Positions 1 through 9,033 of a stretch of 64,000 nucleotides of DNA are shown one piece after another (position 1 is the first letter of the stretch; each line of letters opens with the position of its first letter). The translations under genes were made by a program, and so were the position numbers. The notes beneath the pieces are model-generated. The model saw nothing but the letters and a program-made list of their open reading frames with translations, had not been told where the DNA came from and searched no databases. This DNA is from CAZDKK01 sp964603725 (GTDB taxonomy: Bacteria; Eisenbacteria; RBG-16-71-46; CAIMUX01; WJJG01): the NCBI GenBank assembly GCA_964603725.1, contig CAZRWW010000019.1, positions 1-64,000 on the forward strand, given 5' to 3'.

Positions 1-1057
1 CCGGGGTGGGCGCCGGCGCCGCCGGGCGCGGTTCCGCGGCGGGCACCGGCAGCTTCCGCGGCGCCAGCCCCGCTATCGCCACCGCGATCGCCCGAATGTG
101 CTCGGGGGTCGTCCCGCAGCAACCGCCGACGATGTTGGCGAGGCCGTCGGCCACGAAGCCGCGCACCAGGCGGGCGGTCTCCTCGGGCGGCTCATCGTAG
201 GCGCCCAGGGCGTTGGGCAGCCCGGCGTTGGGGTAGACGCTCACCGGGACCGGCGCGAGCCGCGCGAGCTCGGCCAGGAGGGGTCTCAGCTCGCGCGCGC
301 CGAAGGAGCAGTTCAGCCCGACGCCGAAGGGTCGCGCGTGCTCGACGGCGATCCAGAAGGCCTCGAGCGTCTGCCCCGCCAGCGTGCGCCCGCTGCGGTC
401 GGTGACGCTGACCGAGATCATCACGGGCAGCCGGCCGCCCAGCTCGGCGAAGACCTGCTCGATCGCGAAGAGCGCCGCCTTGGCATTCAAGGTATCGAAG
501 ATCGTCTCGACCAGGAGGATGTCCACACCGCCCTCAATCAGCCCGCGCGCCTGGTCGGCGTACGCGCCCTGCACCTGCTCGAAGGTGACGGCGCGATGGG
601 CCGGATCTTCAACGCGGGGGGAGATCGAGAGCGTCTTGCTCGTCGGGCCGATCGAGCCGGCGACGAAGCGCGGCCGTCCGGTCGCGCGTCCGGTCCAGGC
701 GTCGCAGGCCGCGCGCGCCAGGCGCGCCGCCTCCCGGTTGATCTCCGGGATGAGGTCCTCCACGCCGTAGTCCGCCTGGCCGAGGGTCGTCGCGTTGAAC
801 GTGCAGGTCTCGATGATGTCGGCGCCGGCCTCGAGGTAGGCCTCGTGGATCTCGCGGATCGCGTCGGGCCGGGTCAGCACCAGCAGATCGTTGTCGCCCC
901 TGAGATCGCGCGGGTGGTTGCGGAAGCGCTCACCGCGGAAGTCGGCTTCCGTGAGGCCGAGGCGTTGGATCATGGTGCCCATCGCCCCGTCCAGGACGAG
1001 CACGCGCTCGGCCAGCAGCCGGGCCAGCCGTTCCTGGCAGTTGGGACGCACGCACAC
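1..1057 (-). CDS. metH: Methionine synthase, homocysteine-binding N-terminal part (cut by window edge)
   Basis: About 352 codons are visible and the gene continues past the left edge. The N-terminus reads LDGAMGTMIQRLGL, the standard opening of cobalamin-dependent methionine synthase. The zinc and homocysteine-binding cysteines are present in GLNCSFG (about residue 250) and NIVGGCCGTTPEH (about residue 315). The family binds homocysteine as a zinc thiolate and methylates it in the cytoplasm. The visible part matches the first MetH module, and the Pro/Ala-rich stretch at the edge looks like the linker to a pterin-binding module, which cannot be seen. The GTG start at 1055-1057 is a choice; a second GTG lies two codons downstream. 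The gene follows the serpin by about 20 bases. A stand-alone homocysteine methyltransferase is the alternative. Confidence 0.85.
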   Translation of the reverse strand, partial: MCVRPNCQERLARLLAERVLVLDGAMGTMIQRLGLTEADFRGERFRNHPRDLRGDNDLLVLTRPDAIREIHEAYLEAGADIIETCTFNATTLGQADYGVEDLIPEINREAARLARAACDAWTGRATGRPRFVAGSIGPTSKTLSISPRVEDPAHRAVTFEQVQGAYADQARGLIEGGVDILLVETIFDTLNAKAALFAIEQVFAELGGRLPVMISVSVTDRSGRTLAGQTLEAFWIAVEHARPFGVGLNCSFGARELRPLLAELARLAPVPVSVYPNAGLPNALGAYDEPPEETARLVRGFVADGLANIVGGCCGTTPEHIRAIAVAIAGLAPRKLPVPAAEPRPAAPAPTP

Positions 1058-1077
1058 CCCCAAGCGCTCGCCGCGTC

Positions 1078-2349
1078 TCAGCCGCGCGGATCCAGCACGC
1101 GGCCGAGGAACAGGATCGTGCCCGTCGGCTTGTCGCGGATGACGAACAAGAACGGCCGCCGGGCCAGAAACGCGTTGTGGATCCCACAGGTGAGGCTGAT
1201 GGCCGTTGCCGCGGCCGCTTCCGTGCCATACTCGTCCACCGCGATGAAGGTCTTGTGGGCCACATAGTCGATCCATGGCTGGCCGTCGTCCACGCCATCC
1301 ATGCCGGTGAAGTTGGCGCCTGGTTCGAAGGCGTCGGCCATGCCCAGCGCCTTCAGGGCCGCGATCAGCGCGAACTCCGATTCGAAGGAGAACTTCGGCA
1401 GGCAGAGCGTGATGAACTCCGTAGCCAGCGCATCCACGATGTCGTCAAGTTGGCTCGCGTCGAAGGCGGCCTCGAAGGTGACGAACTGACCCGAGTCGGG
1501 CAGGATGGCGTACATCGACACTTCATCGCCGACGTACGGCAGCTCCACGGCGCGGAAACCGTCGCCCTCGTGGTAGGGGAATTCCTCATCGCCGATCATC
1601 TTGGGCACCTGGACCGCCGTGCCATCCAGCAGCGTGAACGCCCCGTCCATGGTGAGCCGCGGGTCGAATTGGTGAAGCCACGCGGCCTTGAACCAGACGG
1701 TGTTGGCCAGGATGAGGTAGGTGAACTCGTCGATGAGGCCCTCGGGCAGCAGACCTTGCACACGGCCGGCGGTCTGCTCGACCACCCATTGATTGATCGC
1801 CTGCCGGGACTCCTCGGGATGTCCGGCGAAGTCGAGCAGTTGTAACCCGGCTCCGTAGTGATCCGACAAGAGGTCAAGGTAGCTGGGCCGATACGGCCAG
1901 TAGCTGGCGCCCCAGCAGCCATTCGCGATGTTGAGACGGAAAGCGTCCGGCGCCTGATCAGCGCCGCGGCTCATGAGCGTGTCATTGAGCGCTTCCATGG
2001 CGGCGTGAAAGCCGGTCTGCGGGCATTCGAAGCACAGCGCCGAGGCCATCTGCTGCTCGGTCGTGCCCCGCGCGCCGGCGTAGGCCATCGCGGCGCACAC
2101 GGCGATGCTGTGCGGGGACACCAGGAGATTCCCAGACGGCACGGGGTCGCCCTCCGTGCCCGCCAGCTGGTGATAGAGCTTGAACGCCAGGTCGTTGGTT
2201 TGCTCGACCCGCTGCGCGAACGACTCCGGGGTGACGGGTGTGCCCCCGGAACTGCGCGTGGGGTGATCGCTGTCGCAGCCGACCAGCAGCACCGCGGCGC
2301 ACGCCGCCAGAGCGAGGAACCCTTGGAATGCAGTCGCGCGAGTGGTCAT
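1078..2349 (-). CDS. Serpin-family protease inhibitor, lipoprotein
   Basis: 423 residues, the usual serpin length plus a signal. The N-terminus has a hydrophobic stretch ending in LLVGCDS, a lipobox, so the mature protein should be lipid-anchored outside the cytoplasm. Serpin hallmarks are visible: NLLVSPHSIAVCAAMAYAGA near residue 75, TYLILANTVWFKAAW near residue 210, the proximal hinge GTEAAAATA at about 375-383, and the C-terminal FLFVIRDKPTGTILFLGRVL. The short-side-chain hinge is the form seen in inhibitory serpins, so protease trapping is plausible. The reactive-centre P1 region falls around TCGIH, with a Cys at or near P2. A strong ribosome site (GGGAGG) precedes the ATG. Likely role: protection of the envelope from foreign or own proteases (inference). 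Confidence 0.92.
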   Translation of the reverse strand: MTTRATAFQGFLALAACAAVLLVGCDSDHPTRSSGGTPVTPESFAQRVEQTNDLAFKLYHQLAGTEGDPVPSGNLLVSPHSIAVCAAMAYAGARGTTEQQMASALCFECPQTGFHAAMEALNDTLMSRGADQAPDAFRLNIANGCWGASYWPYRPSYLDLLSDHYGAGLQLLDFAGHPEESRQAINQWVVEQTAGRVQGLLPEGLIDEFTYLILANTVWFKAAWLHQFDPRLTMDGAFTLLDGTAVQVPKMIGDEEFPYHEGDGFRAVELPYVGDEVSMYAILPDSGQFVTFEAAFDASQLDDIVDALATEFITLCLPKFSFESEFALIAALKALGMADAFEPGANFTGMDGVDDGQPWIDYVAHKTFIAVDEYGTEAAAATAISLTCGIHNAFLARRPFLFVIRDKPTGTILFLGRVLDPRG

Positions 2350-2430
2350 GGGTCACCTCCCAGGTCTCCTGCGCCCCGCCGAGGTCTGACGGCGGAGCAA
2401 ATCACCGTCGCCGGACAGCTCTTCCGCCTT

Positions 2431-3777
2431 TCAATGGACGGTCGCGGGGCCAATCCTACCCGGTTCTGTCACGACGTTGCCGGGCACCAACCCGCGCCGG
2501 TGGGCCACCGCTTCGATGATCGCGACCTCGCGCTCCATGCGCTGCTTGACCGATCCGCACAGCTCGAGAATGAACGGGCGCGCCCGGCGGCCGAGCGCCG
2601 CGCGCCGCTCGGGGTCGCGGGCCAGCTCGGCCAGCACCCGGGGCAGATCGGCCTCCCGCTCGGGCGCAATGAGCACGCCCGTCTCGCCGTCCCTGACCAC
2701 CTCGCGGGTTGTGCCCGTGTCGAGGGCGACCACGCACCGCTCGCAGGCCATGGCCTCGAAAACCGGATTGGCGGCGTTGGTGCGGTCGAGCAGCGAGAGC
2801 ATGACGTCCGCCAGCCGGTACCAGGGCGTCAGCTCGGCGTTCTTCACCGCCCCCGGCATCCGCACCGCCTCGGCGACGCCCAGCTCGCGCGCCAGCGTCT
2901 CGACGGCCGGCTTCTCCGGGCCGTCCCCGACCATGACCGCGAACGCCTCGGGCACGTCTCGCCGCAGCGCCGCCAGCGCGCGGATCGTGCGGTCGAGACG
3001 CTTCTCGGAGTGGAAGCGCGTCACGGTGATCAGCACGAAGGCGTTCGGCGGCAGCCCGAGCCGCTCCATCAGCTCCCGCGGGCGCGGGCCGGGCGTGAAG
3101 AGCTCCCCGTCGATGCCGTTGCGCAGGTAGTGGACGGGCGTGAAGTCCACCTTCAGCCGCCGCAGGACCTCGAGCGCCGATGAGCCGTCGTTGTTCAAGA
3201 TCATCGCGTCGACCGGCACGCGGAAGCCGATCCGCTCCATGAAGTTCCCGTACCACGAGAGCCGGCGGTTCAAGGCGAGGCTCAGCGTGTTGCCGTACAC
3301 TCGCGCGGCCAGCGGGAGCTTCAGTCGATCGGCCACCCGGCGCGCGGGCGGCATGGTCATCACATCGTAGGCGACGAGCACGTCCGGATGGATCTGGCGA
3401 GCCACCTTGTACATCTGGCCCGGCGCCGTGAGCTGGAACCAGACGTACCGCCAGACGCGGTTCCACAGACGGACCGGCAGCGGCCGGCGCGGATCGGAGA
3501 AGATCTCCGGGGAGCGATACTTGTGAAAGGTGGCGCCGCCGTAGCGCTCCACGCCTTCCTCGCCCCGCGCGCAGGGCTGCACGACGTGGATGTCGTGGCC
3601 GGCCGCCGCCAGGCACACCGGGGAGCGCATGAAGGCCGCGGCGCCCGCGCCCTTCCCCATCGACCAGAGCGATCGCCAGGCCACGAGCCCCAGAATGGTC
3701 AGCGGCCGTTCGGTGCGAGCCAGCTCCGTGCCCAGCACCTCCTGCTGCTCGCGCCGGATCCGCTCCTGGCTCTCCAT
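2431..3777 (-). CDS. GT4-family glycosyltransferase
   Basis: 448 residues. The N-terminal half begins with a strand and Gly-rich loop (SMGKGAGAAAFMRSP) and the acceptor-site sequence GHDIHVVQP. The C-terminal half has the nucleotide-sugar donor fold: VTRFHSEKRLDRTIRALAAL at about residue 260, GDGPEKPAVE at about 295, and the GT4 E-x7-E region FEAMACERCVVALDTGT with TREVVRDGETGVLI. This is a retaining GT-B glycosyltransferase of the capsule, LPS or exopolysaccharide kind; donor and acceptor cannot be told from sequence. There is no signal or membrane helix, so it acts on the cytoplasmic face. The start has GGGAGG about eight bases upstream. It lies 27 bases after the gamma-glutamyltransferase gene and is likely co-transcribed. 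Confidence 0.88.
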   Translation of the reverse strand: MESQERIRREQQEVLGTELARTERPLTILGLVAWRSLWSMGKGAGAAAFMRSPVCLAAAGHDIHVVQPCARGEEGVERYGGATFHKYRSPEIFSDPRRPLPVRLWNRVWRYVWFQLTAPGQMYKVARQIHPDVLVAYDVMTMPPARRVADRLKLPLAARVYGNTLSLALNRRLSWYGNFMERIGFRVPVDAMILNNDGSSALEVLRRLKVDFTPVHYLRNGIDGELFTPGPRPRELMERLGLPPNAFVLITVTRFHSEKRLDRTIRALAALRRDVPEAFAVMVGDGPEKPAVETLARELGVAEAVRMPGAVKNAELTPWYRLADVMLSLLDRTNAANPVFEAMACERCVVALDTGTTREVVRDGETGVLIAPEREADLPRVLAELARDPERRAALGRRARPFILELCGSVKQRMEREVAIIEAVAHRRGLVPGNVVTEPGRIGPATVH

Positions 3778-3804
3778 CCCCGCTGCCTCCCGCCCGCGCC
3801 GGTG

Positions 3805-5691
3805 CTAACGTTCCACCAGTCGCGCGCCGCTGACGCCGACCGGCTTGCCGTTGCGGCGCGGATCGGAGGCGCCCAGCAGCAGGCGGCGGTCGCCCACCTG
3901 AACCACCTGGATGCCCTGCACCGAGCCGGCGTAGCCGCCATCGGCGAGTCGGTGGCCCATGCGCTCCAGCGCCTGGGTCACGTCGGCCGTCATCCCGCCG
4001 GGCTCGACGTAGAGCGTGTCGGGCCACCACTGATGATGAACCCGGGGCGCCGCAATGGCCGCCTGCACGTCCAGGCCGTTGTCGACCACGTTGATCAAGG
4101 TCTGCAAGACGCTCGTGATGATCTTGGGCCCGCCGGGCGATCCGAGCACCAGCGCCAGCGTGTCGCCGCGCGTCACGATCGTGGGGGTCATGGAGCTGAG
4201 CGGCCGGGCGAAGGGCCGCACGGCGTTGCCCTCTCCCTGGACCAGCCCGTAGTAGTTCGGGCTGCCGGGCAGCGCCGCGAAGTCGTCCATCTCGTTGTTC
4301 AGGAGGAACCCCGCGCCCGTCACCATCTGCCCGGAGCCGTAGCTGGTGTTGAGGGTCGTCGTGACGGCCACGGCATTGCCGTGCCGATCGACGATGCTGT
4401 AGTGCGTGGTCTCGCGCCCCCCCATTCCTCCGCCGGTGGAATCGGCGCTCAGGATGTCGGGGCCCGGCGCCCCGCCGGTGGCCGCGTAGAAGGCCCCGGC
4501 CCCGGCCGGTCGGCCCGGCCCCGCCCCGAGAGCCGGGGTCGCGCGGCCGGCGTCGATGGTCGCCCGCATGCTGTCCAGATAGGCCGGGGCCAGGAGCCCC
4601 GCCACGGGCACCGGGACGTGGTCCCGGTCGCCCAGGAACTCGGCGCGGTCGGCGAAGGCCCGCTTCATCACCTCGCCGAGCAGGTGGATCTGCCGCGAGG
4701 ACTGGGGTCCGAGCTGCGCCATGGGGAAGGGCTCGAGACACGAGAGCATCTGCAGCAGGGCGATGCCCCCCGAGCTGGGCGGCGGCATCGTGTAGACGTC
4801 GTGGCCGCGGTATCGTCCCGAGAGCGGCGCGCGCTGCAGCGGCCGGTAGTCGCGCAGGTCCTGCGCGCTGATGATGCCTCCTCCGCGCTCCATCTCGGCC
4901 AGGATCAGCCGGGCGGTCTCGCCCTCGTAGAACTCCCGCGGGCCCAGTCGGGCGAGGCGGGTGAGGGTCGCGGCCAGCTCGGGCTGCTTCAGCGTGTCGC
5001 CCTGGGCCCAGAACCGGCCGTCGTTCAGATAGATGCGCCGGGCCTCCGGATGCTGGGCCAGGCGCGCCTGCAGCGCGACGAGGTTGCCCGCGGTGTAGCG
5101 ATCGAGCGCGAAGCCGCCGCCCGCCAGCCGGATCGCGGGCTCGAGCAGCTCCTCCCACGGCCGCGAGCCATAGCGCTCGTGGGCCATGGCCATCCCGGCC
5201 ACCGATCCCGGCACGCCGCTGGCGAGGAGCGTCTCGGTCGACCTTCGCGGATCGGGACGCCCATCGGGCCCCAGAAACATCTCGCGGGTCGCGGCCGCCG
5301 GGGCGACTTCGCGGAAGTCGATCGTCTCGGTCGGTCCGCCCGCCATCCGCACGACCAGGAAACCGCCGCCGCCGATGTTGCCGGCCTGCGGATGGGTGAC
5401 GGTCAGGGCGAAGCTGACCGCGATGGCGGCGTCGACGGCGTTGCCGCCCTCGCGCAGCACCTCGGCGCCGACCCGGGAGGCCTCCGGCGAATCGGTCACC
5501 ACCATGCCGTCGGTGGCGACGGTGGGCGGCGGGTACGCGGCGCGGGCCGCCGCGGCGGTGAGGACGCTGCCGGCGATCAACGCGCCGATGAGGAGCCCGG
5601 CGGCTCCACGGAGTCGGACGGGCAAGCAGGGTCTCGCCCCGCGGCCAGGCCGGTGCGGGCCTCCCCGGTTGACGTCGCGACGCTGGCTCAT
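3805..5691 (-). CDS. ggt: Gamma-glutamyltransferase
   Basis: 628 residues. An export signal (LLIGALIAGSVLTAAAARA, ending near residue 52) precedes the Ntn-hydrolase precursor. Family motifs in order: GGNAVDAAIAVSFALTVTHP, NIGGGGFLVVR, and the autoprocessing site GGRETTHYSIVD with the predicted catalytic Thr at about residue 428. Then come AVTTTLNTSYGSGQMV and GSPGGPKIITSVLQTLINV. The family self-cleaves into large and small subunits and transfers or hydrolyses the gamma-glutamyl group of glutathione and related peptides in the periplasm. The ATG start overlaps the stop of the upstream gene by four bases (ATGA), which fixes the start and indicates translational coupling; upstream in-frame sequence belongs to the neighbour. 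Confidence 0.94.
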   Translation of the reverse strand: MSQRRDVNRGGPHRPGRGARPCLPVRLRGAAGLLIGALIAGSVLTAAAARAAYPPPTVATDGMVVTDSPEASRVGAEVLREGGNAVDAAIAVSFALTVTHPQAGNIGGGGFLVVRMAGGPTETIDFREVAPAAATREMFLGPDGRPDPRRSTETLLASGVPGSVAGMAMAHERYGSRPWEELLEPAIRLAGGGFALDRYTAGNLVALQARLAQHPEARRIYLNDGRFWAQGDTLKQPELAATLTRLARLGPREFYEGETARLILAEMERGGGIISAQDLRDYRPLQRAPLSGRYRGHDVYTMPPPSSGGIALLQMLSCLEPFPMAQLGPQSSRQIHLLGEVMKRAFADRAEFLGDRDHVPVPVAGLLAPAYLDSMRATIDAGRATPALGAGPGRPAGAGAFYAATGGAPGPDILSADSTGGGMGGRETTHYSIVDRHGNAVAVTTTLNTSYGSGQMVTGAGFLLNNEMDDFAALPGSPNYYGLVQGEGNAVRPFARPLSSMTPTIVTRGDTLALVLGSPGGPKIITSVLQTLINVVDNGLDVQAAIAAPRVHHQWWPDTLYVEPGGMTADVTQALERMGHRLADGGYAGSVQGIQVVQVGDRRLLLGASDPRRNGKPVGVSGARLVER

Positions 5692-6935
5692 TCCAGCCCC
5701 CCTTGCGCACTGCGGCTCGACGCGAGTCCGGCGGCCGGCCACACGTCCGCTCCCGAGAAGCGATACAGCATGGGGATCTCCGCCGCCAGAAAGACGTGGA
5801 CGCTCTCGGGCGCGGCCCCCACGGGACGATACTGCCCGCGCCGGGGATCGATCACGCACCAGAGGTCGTGGGTGTCGTCCACCGTCACGCCTTCCACGGT
5901 AGGAATCGCGTAGCGGAAGCCGCCGGGGGCCGGCAGATCGAGCGGGAAGCGGAACGCTGCCTGGAGCTGGCCCGGCTCGCCCGCCGCCCAGCGCAGGACG
6001 AAGAGCGACTGGCGATTTCGGTCCGCCACGACCGTCACGGTGTCGGACGGGGCGGCCAGCCCGCAAATCGTGTGGATCCCCCAGGCGCGGGTGGGCAGGG
6101 TGCCGACCCGGCCGGCGGCGCGGTCGTACAGGAACAGCACCGCCCCACGCATCTGGAGCGCCCCTCTCTCGTCCAGGCTCTCGAGCCCGAACCAGTAGTA
6201 GCCGGGGCTGATCGCCACGCCCTCGAAGCCCAGGTCGGGCTTGATGGCGCCGCGCCAGAAGCGGGCCCCGGCAATCGCATCGCCGAGGCTCGCGACGCGC
6301 CAGCGCGACGTCCGCGCATCCGAGCGCAAGCGGATGGCGAGCAGGCGGGTGTCTTCCTCGGCGGTCGTGCCCTGACCCTCGACCGTGAGCAGCCCGTCAA
6401 TGCTGTCCGCCAGCGACCAGGATCCGGCGGCGAATCCGTCCTCGCCCGCTCGGCGCCCCGCGCCCGCGTCCAGATCGAGCCCCTCAAAATCCCACGGGCG
6501 CTCGAGGGGCAGATCAGCAAGCAGGCTCGAGTCGACACCCACCTCTTCGAGGTGGAGGACTACCGCGCCGCTATCCCCCGGCTGCTCGACGCGGCAGAGA
6601 TGGAGCTGGCCGATCTCATCCGCCAGGAAGAAGCAGCGCCGCCCCTCCGGGTCGCGTCCCGCGAAGGCGATGGCGGAAGTCTTCTCCGTGCGCGTGCCGC
6701 GATGATAGTCCTTGAGCCACACGGGCCAGCCCGGGCAGGGGCGCAGGGTGTCGCAGTCCACCAGCGTGTAGCCGGGAGCCGCGGGGGCCGGGAGCGCATC
6801 GGCCGCGCAGAACGCGGCGAGCGCGATCAACCCGCGCGCCGCCCCGCGCAGCCCGCCCTGGCCGGTCAGGCGCGTTCGTGGCGGCCGGCAGCAGCCAGCA
6901 GGCCGGTGTTCTGCGATGGGTCCGGGCACGCGCAT
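5688..6935 (-). CDS. Secreted phytase-like (SdiA-regulated type) beta-propeller protein
   Basis: 415 residues. The start is the ATG at 6933-6935 preceded by AGAAGGGA; a longer frame upstream runs into the neighbouring gene and is ignored. A signal-like segment (GLIALAAFCAADALPAPAAP) ends near residue 53. The remainder has repeated E-G-[LV] blade motifs typical of the esterase-like-phytase or SdiA-regulated propellers: WDFEGLDLDAG, DLGFEGVAISPGYYWFGLES and YAIPTVEGVTVDDTHDLWCV. These folds often bind metal and phosphorylated ligands, but the substrate here is unknown. It lies between the TMTC-like gene (46-base gap) and ggt (4-base overlap), so one operon is likely. Fold call moderate, activity unproven. 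Confidence 0.6.
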   Translation of the reverse strand: MRVPGPIAEHRPAGCCRPPRTRLTGQGGLRGAARGLIALAAFCAADALPAPAAPGYTLVDCDTLRPCPGWPVWLKDYHRGTRTEKTSAIAFAGRDPEGRRCFFLADEIGQLHLCRVEQPGDSGAVVLHLEEVGVDSSLLADLPLERPWDFEGLDLDAGAGRRAGEDGFAAGSWSLADSIDGLLTVEGQGTTAEEDTRLLAIRLRSDARTSRWRVASLGDAIAGARFWRGAIKPDLGFEGVAISPGYYWFGLESLDERGALQMRGAVLFLYDRAAGRVGTLPTRAWGIHTICGLAAPSDTVTVVADRNRQSLFVLRWAAGEPGQLQAAFRFPLDLPAPGGFRYAIPTVEGVTVDDTHDLWCVIDPRRGQYRPVGAAPESVHVFLAAEIPMLYRFSGADVWPAAGLASSRSAQGGLE

Positions 6936-6981
6936 GGGTCCCTTCTCACGGCGCCGGCGGATCGGTGCTTTCCGGCGCCCG

Positions 6982-9030
6982 TCACCGTCCGGGGAGCTGC
7001 TCGGGCTCGGTCGCCTGCCCGGGCTCAGTCCGGTCTTTCGCTTCCGCGCCTCGCTCGGGACCCATGGTCTGCTCATAGCTTCTCGGGGCGCCGTCCAGCA
7101 CCCGCAGATAACGCTCGGCGCGGGCGGCCGTGTCGCGGATGTGCGCCGCCAGGGACCCCAGCGCGCCGGTGTGATCCAGCGCCAGCGCCCGGTGGATGAG
7201 GCGGATTCCCTCGCGGGCGGTCTCGTATCTCAAGGCCAGCAGGGCGCCCGCGCGCGCCAGGGCCTGGATGTTGGTGGAGTCCGCCGCGACGCCCTTGACG
7301 TACTGCTCGAGGGCCGCCTGCTGCTGGTCCTGCTCGCCGAGGAACGAACCCAGCGCCACGTGCGTCTGCGCCTCGACCGCCGTGCCGGGCATCAGGCGCT
7401 CGGCCACCGTGACCGCGTCGGACAGGGCGCGGGCCGCGACGCTGCTGCGACCCTGGTTTCTGTACAGCATGCCGAGGTTGAGCAGCACGCGCGGATTGCG
7501 GGCGAAGAGCGACACGCTGCGTTCCATCTGCGCGGTGGCGTGTTCAAGGTCCCCCCGGCGGATGGCCATGAGGCCGCCGTAGAGAGCCACTTCGGGCGAA
7601 TGCGGCGCCCCTTGCTCGAGGTGTCTCATGAGCGCTTCCTGCGAGTTCCAGTGCGGCAGCTGCGCCCGCGTGCGCAGGATCGACGCGGCGGCCAGCGCGA
7701 TCGCGAGGCCCATGATCACCATGCTCAACCGGTCGATCCTGATCCCCGCCGCAGCGGCCGCCGGAGCCGCGCTCCGCCCCGCCAAGACGGGGTCCGCCAG
7801 CGCCGCCAGCCCCATGATCACGCCCAGCAGGGGCAGCGGCAGGTTGCGCGCGGACGCCACGTGACCGTTGCTGCCCAGGAGCGGCAGCGCCGCCAGCAGC
7901 GTCAGCGCGGCCCACGCGACGCCCAGGGCGAGCACGGGTCGCCTCCGGCGCAGCGCCCAGGCCGCCGTCAGACCGCCTGCCAGCAACACGACGCCGCCGA
8001 CCGTGAGCGGCCAGCGGGGCACGCGCACACCGAAGGAGTGCGGATTGCCCAGCTCGATCGGCGGGGCATCCTCGGGCCAGGCGAGCAGGTGCGAGTAGTC
8101 GGGCAACAGCTCGTGGGCGCCGATGATCATGCCGCCGTAGTGGACCGGCAGGGCGAGCGAGAAGCGCACGCGCTCGCGTCCCGTGAGCGCGTGGACGTAG
8201 TCCGGGGCGGGGTTGCGCTTGATCTGATGCGGCCAGCCACTGAGGACGCCGCTGCGAAAAGCCGACCAGCACGTGATCACGACCACCGAGGCGGCCACGA
8301 CGCCCGCGATGCGCAGGAGCCGTTCGCGCCGGTCCGTGCGGGCGATCCGGGTCAATTCGAGCGCCGCCGCGAGCAGGGGCAGGACGAGCGCGATCTCCTT
8401 CGACAGCAGCGCGAGCAGGAAGCACAGCCCCCACAGCGCCCAGCGGGCCGCGTGCCTGGCCGGGGTCACTGGCTCGCCGCGGCGCGCCCAGCCGGCGTGC
8501 AGCCACATCGCCGCCAGCAGGAAACAGATGCACAGCAGCTCGCTGCGGCCGGCGAGCCGCGCCACGGACTCCACCGCCACGGGTTGCACGAGGAAGAGCG
8601 CGCCGGCCGCCAGGGCGGTGGCGCGTCCCAACCCCAGCCGGCGCAGGAGCGCGGCGGCCAGCATGGCCGCCAGGGCCAGCAGCCCGAGATTGAAGAGCGC
8701 GGCCTCGCGGCGGCCGCCCGGCCAGAGCGACCAGCTCCAGCGATAGGTGAGCTGCGTCAACGGACGCCAGACGGGGCGGTAGGTATCGGCGAAGAAGGCC
8801 GCGGTCAACCAGTCGCCGGCCGATCTGACGGCGGGGTTTTCGAGGAAGACGCCGGTGTCGTCCATCACGGGGCCGCGCGGGAACCCGGGCAGGTAGAGCG
8901 CGGCGGCGAGCAAGAGCAAGAGAAGCGCGGCCAGGACGCCCCAGCCGTGCTTCCGCCAAACCGGCGGCACGCCCGTGGTCCGCGCCTCAGCCGAGCCCAT
9001 GGTATCTGGCACGCCGCCCTGCTCTCGCAT
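6982..9030 (-). CDS. TMTC-like membrane glycosyltransferase with C-terminal TPRs
   Basis: 682 residues. The first 440 or so hold about ten hydrophobic segments, beginning at residues 25-50. The first loop contains DDTGVFLENPAVRS and DTYRPVWRPLTQLTYRWSW, which resemble the Asp-rich loop and RP-L-T signature of TMTC/PMT-type GT-C O-mannosyltransferases. The C-terminal 230 residues are tetratricopeptide repeats (PEVALYGGLMAIRRGDLEHA, NPRVLLNLGMLYRNQGRSSV and two or three more). Such enzymes move sugars from polyprenyl-phosphate donors onto exported proteins or glycans. The start lies four bases after the stop of the SUMF1 lipoprotein gene, so the pair is probably co-expressed. GT-C membership is inferred from topology and the loop; the acceptor is unknown. 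Confidence 0.7.
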   Translation of the reverse strand: MREQGGVPDTMGSAEARTTGVPPVWRKHGWGVLAALLLLLLAAALYLPGFPRGPVMDDTGVFLENPAVRSAGDWLTAAFFADTYRPVWRPLTQLTYRWSWSLWPGGRREAALFNLGLLALAAMLAAALLRRLGLGRATALAAGALFLVQPVAVESVARLAGRSELLCICFLLAAMWLHAGWARRGEPVTPARHAARWALWGLCFLLALLSKEIALVLPLLAAALELTRIARTDRRERLLRIAGVVAASVVVITCWSAFRSGVLSGWPHQIKRNPAPDYVHALTGRERVRFSLALPVHYGGMIIGAHELLPDYSHLLAWPEDAPPIELGNPHSFGVRVPRWPLTVGGVVLLAGGLTAAWALRRRRPVLALGVAWAALTLLAALPLLGSNGHVASARNLPLPLLGVIMGLAALADPVLAGRSAAPAAAAAGIRIDRLSMVIMGLAIALAAASILRTRAQLPHWNSQEALMRHLEQGAPHSPEVALYGGLMAIRRGDLEHATAQMERSVSLFARNPRVLLNLGMLYRNQGRSSVAARALSDAVTVAERLMPGTAVEAQTHVALGSFLGEQDQQQAALEQYVKGVAADSTNIQALARAGALLALRYETAREGIRLIHRALALDHTGALGSLAAHIRDTAARAERYLRVLDGAPRSYEQTMGPERGAEAKDRTEPGQATEPEQLPGR

Positions 9031-9033
9031 GCG

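Noticed and set aside
2456..5710. Minus-strand frame of 1084 codons across ggt and the glycosyltransferase
   Set aside because: Frame-shifted copy of two genuine genes; its residues (Arg/Gly/Ala) match none of the families seen in the other frame.
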